A DNA stretch of 64,000 nt from Phyto melanocephala. Taxonomy: Eukaryota > Arthropoda > Insecta > Diptera > Rhinophoridae. Location: contig OW799234.1 in assembly GCA_941918925.1 (NCBI GenBank), positions 122,349,395 through 122,413,394 on the forward strand. The letters run 5' to 3'. Made by a program: the position numbers and the translations under genes. The stretch's first letter is position 1, and each line of letters opens with the position of its first letter. Under the pieces are notes generated by a model. That model was not told the origin of the DNA. It saw only the letters and a list, made by a program, of their open reading frames with translations, and did no database searches. This document shows positions 57,529 through 64,000 of the stretch, piece after piece.

Positions 57529-58761
57529 ATGTCACCTATTCCAACACCTGTGTATGGATTTGCAATATTTTTTTTGATATTCTGGTGCGGTACCTGGTGT
57601 GTACATTTAATGGCTATATGTTATGGAAAATTTAAACTACATAAAAAGTCGTGCATGTTTCCCAATGAGACACCGCTTCCGGGTGTGTCAATTATAAAGC
57701 CCCTAATGGGCGTTGATCCGAATTTAGAGCATAATCTCGAAACATTTTTCACCATGGATTATCCTATATATGAGCTATTGTTTTGCATTGAAGATAAAGA
57801 GGATGCGGCCGTCAAATTGGTGGAAAGTTTGATTTCAAAATATCCCAATGTGGAGGCTTCACTCTTTTTGGGCGCCAAGAATGTGGGCGTGAATCCCAAA
57901 ATTAATAATATGCAGCCTGGCTATGAGGCTGCGAAATATGATTTTTTAATGATTTCTGACAGTGGTATTAAAATGAAAACCGACACCCTTTTGAATATGG
58001 TCCATAATATGGGAGAAAAATACGCTTTGGTGCATCAATTGCCTTTTACTTGCGATCGCGAAGGATTTGCTGCAACATTTGAAAAGATCTTCTTTGGAAC
58101 AATGCAATCTAGAATGTATCTGTCGGCGGATTTGTTAGGCATAAATTGTCATACGGGAATGTCTTGTCTGCTACGCAAGTCAGTTATTGACTATTTAGGA
58201 GGCTTAAAAGCATTCGGGTGCTATTTGGCCGAAGACTTTTTCATTGCCAAAGCCATAACTAAACAGGGGTGGAAAATGCGCATTAGCAATCAGCCAGCAT
58301 TACAAAATAGTGGCTTTTGTGACATTAGCAGTTTTCAGGCGCGCCTTATACGCTGGGCCAAGCTGAGGGTGGCCATGTTGCCCACAACAATTCTACTGGA
58401 GCCTTTATCCGAATGCATGGTACTAGGAGCTTTAGCCTCTTGGTCGGCGTCCCTAATTTTTAAATGGGATCCCCTTGTTTTTTATTTGGTACATATTCTA
58501 ACATGGTTTCTATCAGACTGGATGTTGCTTTCGATTGTTCAAAATAGTTCATTGCCTTTTCATAAGTTTGAGTTTGTTATTGGTTGGCTGTTCCGCGAGC
58601 TGAGTGGACCTTATCTTTTTCTACACGCTTTATGGAGTCCAGCCATTCGATGGCGTACACGAACTTATAAACTACAATGGGGAGGAATTGCATATGAACT
58701 GCCATGTGTGAACGAATACAAAATAAATTCTAGTAGCAATAGTCTCTTAGTAACATCGTAG
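57529..58761 (+). CDS. GlcT: Ceramide glucosyltransferase GlcT (UGCG, GT21)
   Basis: This Golgi membrane enzyme transfers glucose from UDP-glucose to ceramide, the first step of glycosphingolipid synthesis (family knowledge). The coding region is intronless, 410 residues. There is an N-terminal membrane anchor at about residues 8-31 (FAIFFLIFWCGTWCVHLMAI). The processive GT-A catalytic pattern is complete: D89 (CIED), D144 (ISDSG), D236 (LAEDFF) and RLIRW at 272-276, i.e. D,D,D,(Q/R)xxRW at the positions known from the human enzyme. Two or three hydrophobic segments follow (about 295-370). The first Met is used, and the sequence before it (GAAACA) is reasonable for a fly start. An AATAAA lies about 210 bp downstream, near 58973-58998. 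Confidence 0.96.
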   Translation: MSPIPTPVYGFAIFFLIFWCGTWCVHLMAICYGKFKLHKKSCMFPNETPLPGVSIIKPLMGVDPNLEHNLETFFTMDYPIYELLFCIEDKEDAAVKLVESLISKYPNVEASLFLGAKNVGVNPKINNMQPGYEAAKYDFLMISDSGIKMKTDTLLNMVHNMGEKYALVHQLPFTCDREGFAATFEKIFFGTMQSRMYLSADLLGINCHTGMSCLLRKSVIDYLGGLKAFGCYLAEDFFIAKAITKQGWKMRISNQPALQNSGFCDISSFQARLIRWAKLRVAMLPTTILLEPLSECMVLGALASWSASLIFKWDPLVFYLVHILTWFLSDWMLLSIVQNSSLPFHKFEFVIGWLFRELSGPYLFLHALWSPAIRWRTRTYKLQWGGIAYELPCVNEYKINSSSNSLLVTS

Positions 58762-59224
58762 CATAAGCTTTATTTATTCGGACATAGGATTACCTACCTA
58801 TTACTGGGTACAGTAACAACACTAGCATCATTCAATATACGAATTACCTTTTTTCGTGTAATAATGCATAATGATACGCCGAAGGTCGAGATATGAGATA
58901 AAAAGGTTTGACTAACAATAAAGATATCCGACAGTATTTTTAGGTCTCGATTTGAAAATTTTTATGTACTTTAAATAAATTTTGTAAATAAAAACATTTT
59001 TTCCAAATGCCATTTCTCCGACTTTGCTATATTTTCTCATAACACTAATGTTAATATTTATCATTTATTTTAAAGTTTAGATTTATGTTATTTTTTTATA
59101 AGTAGTCATAATTAATTAATTAATTAAATTAAGATAAATCTAAAATAAAACTATAAATTATACACCAAAATGTTAGTTTTAAAATGAGAAAAAATTTTGA
59201 TTTTAAAAATATCTATCTAACTAA

Positions 59225-59477
59225 TATCGGGTGAAGCAAAAGTCCCGATACCATTTTGATTGCCTATAACTTTGCTCAAAGAAAAGTAAGTTTGGTTTTC
59301 ATAAAAAGTTTATTCGGTATTTACATATTTTATTCGCTATGCAACTTTTTGGTATTTATCCATACAAAAATTTGGACGTCTACACAACACGATGGTTAAA
59401 GCGAAACTGAGCTAAACGTCACATAACCAAGATGGCGCTCAATCAAAATGTTAGCGGGACTTTTGCCCCACACGATA
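59225..59477. mobile_element. About 250-bp MITE, Tc1/mariner type
   Basis: The terminal inverted repeats are TCGGGTGAAGCAAAAGTCCCG (left) and, reversed, TCGTGTGGGGCAAAAGTCCCG (right), bounded by TA on both sides as for Tc1/mariner insertions. An open frame starting at 59432 runs across its right end and is not a gene. Confidence 0.7.
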
Positions 59478-59489
59478 TAATAAATGAGA

Positions 59490-59755
59490 ATATTTTTATG
59501 TTTGCATCTTTATTACTCAATCACCCAGAAACGGAACTAAATGAAATTTGGCACACAGATAGACGAAAATCTAGATTGGCACATATATCACTCTTTATAA
59601 CGATGATTAAGCAAATACCTTCAAAAATTCATCTTTTTTTGTATTTGTTTGTCCGGATGTTCAATGGTTTTGAGTGTCGAAATTTCATACTAGCAAAAAA
59701 AAAATTAATCATCCAACGTCGGCTATAGAAGTCGTCGGGGGCACAGGCTAGTTTT
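59490..59755 (+). mobile_element. Helitron-like/Lep1-type dispersed repeat
   Basis: It contains ATGTTTGCATCTTTATTACTC, then ACGGAACTAAATGAAATTTG, GCACACAGATAGAC and, at the end, GAAGTCGTCGGGGGCACAGG CTAGT. This head-to-tail order is that of the arthropod repeat also found at 23405-23660. CTAGT at the end suits a Helitron-like 3' end. Confidence 0.5.
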
Positions 59756-59854
59756 TTATGTAAAAAATAAGAATTAACTTATGAAAAAATTAAAATTTGC
59801 TTAAATTTACAATTTCATAAGAATATAAATTGATAAAAAATTGGTTAATACACT

Positions 59855-60110
59855 ATTTTTCATTGAAATTGATAAAACTCCAAATGAAATTGAGAAAATT
59901 CCAATTGAAATTGAGAATTTCAATTTGAAATTGAGAAAAATCCAAATGAAATTAAGAATTTTAATTTGGAGTTCAGAAAATTCCAAATGAAAATGAGAAT
60001 TTCAAATTGTAATTGCGAAAATTCCAAATGTAATTGAGAAATTTTAATTTAAAATTGAGAATATTCCAAATGAAATTAAGAAAATTAAAATAAAATTGAG
60101 AAAATATAAT
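59855..60110. repeat. Degenerate minisatellite, about 20-bp unit
   Basis: Around ten imperfect units of the form ATTCCAAATGAAATTGAGAA occur in a row; alternate units read TTTCAATTTGAAATTGAGAA. Confidence 0.75.
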
Positions 60111-60114
60111 TATA

Positions 60115-60330
60115 CTAGCATTTAACCCGCTACTTCGTTAGCGAAGTTCTTACTATTTATTGAATACTCAAGTTCTATTTATAATTATTAAATATTTTTG
60201 GTTTAGTTTATGAAAATTTGTATCTCTGATTCAATTTACTTAGAAAAATAAAAAGTAGAGTAAGGATACATCGGGCATATATTTCCTAACTAAAATCAAG
60301 ATCACTGCTACTGAGTTTCAAAAATTAAAA
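60115..60330 (-). mobile_element. Reversed tail of the Helitron-like repeat
   Basis: ACTAGCATTTAACCCGCTAC then TTCGTTAGCGAAG is the reverse complement of the GAAGTCGCGGG..CTAGT end, with a small CTTCG-ttag-CGAAG hairpin. The extent beyond about 60200 is uncertain. Confidence 0.4.
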
Positions 60331-60465
60331 TTCATAATTTGCTATAATGACCCTAAAAATAATAAAAGTAAAATTTTTTCCTTCACTAAAACTTCCACTT
60401 GGTTTATTATTACCTACATTCAGAATTCTATGTATACAAAATTTAAAAAGAAATGAGAACAAGTA

Positions 60466-61322
60466 ACAAGTAAGAGCGCTATATTCGGCCGTGCCGAATC
60501 TTATATACCCTTCACACCGTGTAGTCATGCAATAACAGTAGTATGTATCACCATTCCATATGATATACGTACATACATATAAAAACCATACATATATAAA
60601 AACATCCCAATGTAAAATTATAAATTTACGTATGTATGTTAAAAAAAAAAAATAAAAAAAAATTAAAAAAAAAAATTTAAACAAAAATAAAAAAAAAAAA
60701 AATTTAAAAAAAAATTAAAAAAAAAAATTTTAAAAAATAATTAAAATATATATAATAAATATAAAACAAAAAAAAATAAAAAAAAATATTAAAAAAAAAA
60801 ATTAAAAAAAAATAATAAAAATATAAATAATATATTAAATAAAAAAATAAATAAAAAAAAATTAAAAAAAAAAATATAAAAAAAATAAAAACATTTTTTT
60901 TTTGGCTCAGCTGGGATTCAATGCCACGTTTTCTCTAACCAGTATACACGTTTGTATGTATGTATGTTGTTGTCGTAATGTTGTTTTTGTGAAAAAAAAA
61001 TCGAGGTGGTCGTGGGTTTTTGCTCATATCTCAGTTGTTTATGTACCGATGTTTCTGATTTTCAATACCGATCTACTCCCGAATATTTCTGATATTTTAA
61101 TACCTCACCCGAGTCCAAGCGATGTCGGGGGGCTTCAAAAAGTTGATTTCAACATACACACGGACAGACGGTCAGACGGACAGACTGACAGGGCTTAATC
61201 GACTCCCCTATTCATAAGCTTTCAGAAAATATATACTTTATGGGGTCGGAAATCAAAATTGTAGAAATTTCGCACGGAATGACAAACCTATATATACCCT
61301 TTTTCACTGTGTGAAGGGTATA
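60466..61322 (+). mobile_element. Dispersed element, complete 'type 2' copy
   Basis: Left stem-loop at 60482-60500, then the TACATA region, a very long A-tract (60640-60895), the GCTCAGCTGGGATTCAATGC box, GAGGTGGTCGTGG, a tract GACAGACGGTCAGACGGAC, the core, and the right hairpin at 61293-61322. Confidence 0.85.
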
Positions 61323-61329
61323 AAAAGTA

Positions 61330-62820
61330 ATTTTTTGGTCGTCCATAGTATTAGGAGTTGCATCTGGATTCAATAAATACTAATTTAAAGAATCTATGTT
61401 CACAAACGTAAAAATACAAAAAGTACAATAAAAATGCGAAAAGGTTTTTTTTGTGTCTCCAATATTATTTTAATTCTCAACATGAATCAATAATCCTTTA
61501 TTTCACAATTTTAGCCTTATAAACGTAGAAAATACAAAAAGTCCCATTAAAATTCAAAAAAGTACCTTTTTGGTCGCCCATAGCATTTTTAGTCTCACCT
61601 GGAATCAATAGTCCTTGATTATACAATCCTACCTTCATAAACGTAGAAAGTACCAAAAGTACCTTTAAAAATCAAAAAAAGTACGTTTTTGGTCGCCCAT
61701 AACATTTTTAATCTCACCTAGAATCAAAAGTCCTTGATTGTACAATCCTGCCTTTAAAAACGTAGAAAATACAAAAAGTACCATAAAAATTCAAAAAAGT
61801 ACCTTTTTGGTCGCCCATAACATTTTTAGTCTCACCTGGAATCAATAGTCCTTGATTGTACAATCCTACCTTCATAAACGTAGAAAGTAACAAAAGTGAC
61901 ACAAAAATTCAAAGAAGTACCTTTTTTGTCGACCATAACATTTTCACTACCACCTCGTATCGATAGTCACTATTTTCGAAATTATAGCTCCGCAAACGTT
62001 GAAAATACAAAAAGTACCATAAAAATTCAAAGAAGTATCTTCTTGGTCGCCCATAACATTTTTAGTCTCACCTTGTATCAATAGTCACTAATTTAAAAAT
62101 TCTAGCTTCGAAAACGTAAAAAATACAAAAAAGTACCATAAAAATTTAAAAAAGTACCGTTTTGGTCGCCTGTAACATTTTTAGTGTCACCTCGTATCAG
62201 TAGTAACTAATTTCGAAATTCTAAATGCGTAAACGTTGAAAATACAAAAAGTACCATAAGAATTCAAAAAGTACCTTCTTGGTCGCCCATAACATTTTCA
62301 GTCACACCTTGTATCAATAGTCACTAATTTCAAAATTCTAGCTTCGAAAACGTAGAAGATACACAAAAGTACCTTTTTGGTCGCCCATAACATTTCTGGT
62401 CTCATCTGGAATCAATAGTCCTTGATTGTACAATCCAATCTTCATAAACGTGGAATATACAAAAAGTACCATAAAAATCAAAAAAGTACTTTTTGATCGC
62501 CCATAATATTCTCAGTCTCACCTTGTATCAATAGTCACTAATTTCAAAATTCTAGCTTAGCAAACGTTAAAAATACCAAAGGTACCATAAAAATTCAAAA
62601 AAGTACCTTTTGGTCACCAACAACATTTTTAGTTTCACCTGTAATCAATAGTCCTTGATTTGTACAATCCTACCTTCAAAAACGTAAAAAATACCAAAAG
62701 TACCATAAAAATTCAAAAAAGTACCTTCTTTGGCACCCATAACATTTTTAGTTTCATCTAGAATCAGAAGTCCTTTATTGTACAATTCTACCTTCAAAAA
62801 CGTAAAAAATACAAAAATAA
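61330..62820. repeat. Tandem array, about 13 units with a 118-bp period
   Basis: Each unit includes AAAAAAGTACCTTTTTGGTC, GCCCATAACATTTTTAGTCTC, ACCTGGAATCAATAGTCCTTG and AAACGTAGAAAATACAAAAA. The anchor GGTCGCCCAT falls near 61572, 61691, 61809, 62045, 62164, 62281, 62379 (short unit), 62495, 62612 and 62731. The first two units (61337, 61455) are the most diverged. The array fills exactly the gap between two copies of the dispersed element. Confidence 0.85.
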
Positions 62821-62825
62821 ATGCA

Positions 62826-63538
62826 ACAGTGCTATATTCGGCCGTGCCAAATCTTATATACCCTTCACAACGTGTAGTCATGCAATAACAATTGTTTGTA
62901 TCACCATTCATCTCATATCATATACATATGCATGTATATACTGGTTAAAATAAATGTGGCATCGAATCCCAGCTGAGCCAAAAAATTTTATTTTATTTAA
63001 CATATTATTTATATTTTATTTAATATATTATTTATATATTTTTTTTTAATTTTTTTAAAAAATTTGTTTAAAAAAATTTTTAAAAAAATTTTTTTTAAAT
63101 TATTTTAAATTTTTTTTTTGTAATTTTTTTTTTTTTATTTTTAATATTTTTTCTTTTTGTAATTTTTTCTTTTTTGTATGGTTTTTACATATATTTATGT
63201 ATGTATGTTGTTGTTGTAATTGTGTAAAAAACGAGGTGGTCGTGGTTTTTTGCTCATATCTCAGAAAGTTATTGGGCGATTGTGCTGAATTTCAATAGCA
63301 ATTCATTCCTGAATATTTCCAAGAGATTGATACCATATAGAGATCTGAGGAACATATAGTTGCTTCTAAAAGTTGATTTCAACCAACACACGGACAGACG
63401 GTCAGGGCTTAATCGACTCCTCTATTCATAAGCTTTCAGAAAATATATACTTTATGGGGTCGGAAATGAAAATTGTAGAAATTACAAACGGAATGACAAA
63501 GCTATATATACCCTTGTGCACCACAGGTGAAGGGTATA
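62826..63538 (+). mobile_element. Dispersed element, complete 'type 1' copy
   Basis: The left end is AACAGTGCTATATTCGG with one stem mismatch (GCCAAAT). It has a T-rich middle (63000-63180), a single GACAGACGG tract, and the right hairpin GGTGAAGGGTATAAAA. It abuts the last unit of the 118-bp array. Confidence 0.85.
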
Positions 63539-63669
63539 AAAACAATCTCATTAATATGAAATACGTACATACATACATATATAAAAACATCCCATTGCAA
63601 AATTATAAATAGAGTTTACGTATGTATGTTTCAAAAAAAAAAATACAAAATAATATTAAAAACAAAAAC

Positions 63670-64000
63670 AACAAGTAAGAGCGCTATATTCGGCCGTGCC
63701 GAATCTTATATACCCTTCACAACGTGTAGTCATGCAATAACAGTAGTTTGTATCACCATTCATCTCATATGAAATACGTACATACATATAAAAAATATAC
63801 ATATATAAAAAACATCCCATTGTAAAATTATAAATTTACGTATGTATGTTAAAAAAAAATAAAAAAAAAATTTAAAAAAAAAATTTAAAAAAAAATTAAA
63901 AAAAAAAAATTTAAAAAAAAAAATTTTAAAAAAATAATTAAAATATATATAATTAATATAAAACAAAAAAAAAATAAAAAAAAAAATTAAAAAAAAAATA
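63670..64000 (+). mobile_element. Dispersed element, left half, cut by the window end
   Basis: A perfect left stem-loop (ATTCGGC-cgt-GCCGAAT) is followed by the CACAACGTGTAGTCATGCAA block, TACATA repeats and an A-tract running to the last base. Confidence 0.8.

Noticed and set aside
59432..59728. 98-codon frame starting in the Tc1-type MITE
   Set aside because: It spans the MITE end and a Helitron-like repeat; no domain and no splice support.
61330..62820. CRISPR-like or tRNA/snRNA gene cluster in the 118-bp array
   Set aside because: There are no spacer/repeat alternation, no pol III boxes and no fold common to RNA genes; it is a plain tandem repeat.

Overview
This window looks like nuclear DNA of a higher (probably calyptrate, blow-fly-like) dipteran. 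It is AT-rich and has short GT-AG introns. Its genes match fly orthologues of conserved eukaryotic proteins, and a large share of it is dispersed repeats. The species call is inference: it rests on gene similarity and on a dispersed repeat that resembles the dipteran 'mini-me' class (a CCGACCCCATAAAGTATATA core next to a GTCY-rich tract).

Genes, left to right: the 3' part of a MAPK15/Erk7 kinase (+, 46-2605); Ric8a, a G-alpha chaperone/GEF (-, 8489-10254); SHPRH, a SNF2/PHD/RING ubiquitin ligase in 12 exons (-, 15086-22975); PNO1, a 40S assembly factor (+, 34461-36206); Syntaxin-16 (-, 36348-37505); a Mis12-like kinetochore protein (-, 39161-40899); an intronless fused pseudouridine-5'-phosphate glycosidase/pseudouridine kinase (+, 43298-45406); Notchless, a 60S assembly factor (-, 45564-47806); a COMMD3-like protein (+, 51949-52606); MMADHC/CblD, cobalamin trafficking (-, 52750-55463); and intronless ceramide glucosyltransferase GlcT (+, 57529-58761). 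Every multi-exon model was checked by hand for splice signals and for an exon total divisible by three. The genes are unrelated housekeeping functions and form no pathway cluster, although PNO1 and Notchless both serve ribosome assembly. PNO1/Syx16 and COMMD3/MMADHC are tight convergent pairs with coding ends about 140 bp apart.

The rest is repeat-dominated. (i) About 20 full or partial copies of one non-coding dispersed element have hairpin ends and homopolymer A/T middles. Two of them sit head-to-head in a 2.08-kb hairpin (11352-13432). (ii) A 5.6-kb foldback element (27554-33143) has arms made of 15 and 13 tandem units of 166 bp. (iii) A nested non-LTR retrotransposon insertion is flanked by 211-bp direct repeats (24247-25397). 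(iv) A roughly 13-unit array with a 118-bp period lies at 61330-62820. (v) There are decayed Tc1/mariner and hAT transposases, several MITEs with clear terminal inverted repeats, a SINE-like insert with a 14-bp target duplication, and copies of a repeat family carrying an AAGGCGAATT motif.

The two structures most worth a second look are the giant foldback array, a candidate hairpin-RNA/endo-siRNA source, and the covarying terminal hairpins of the dispersed element. No rRNA, convincing tRNA or CRISPR array was seen.
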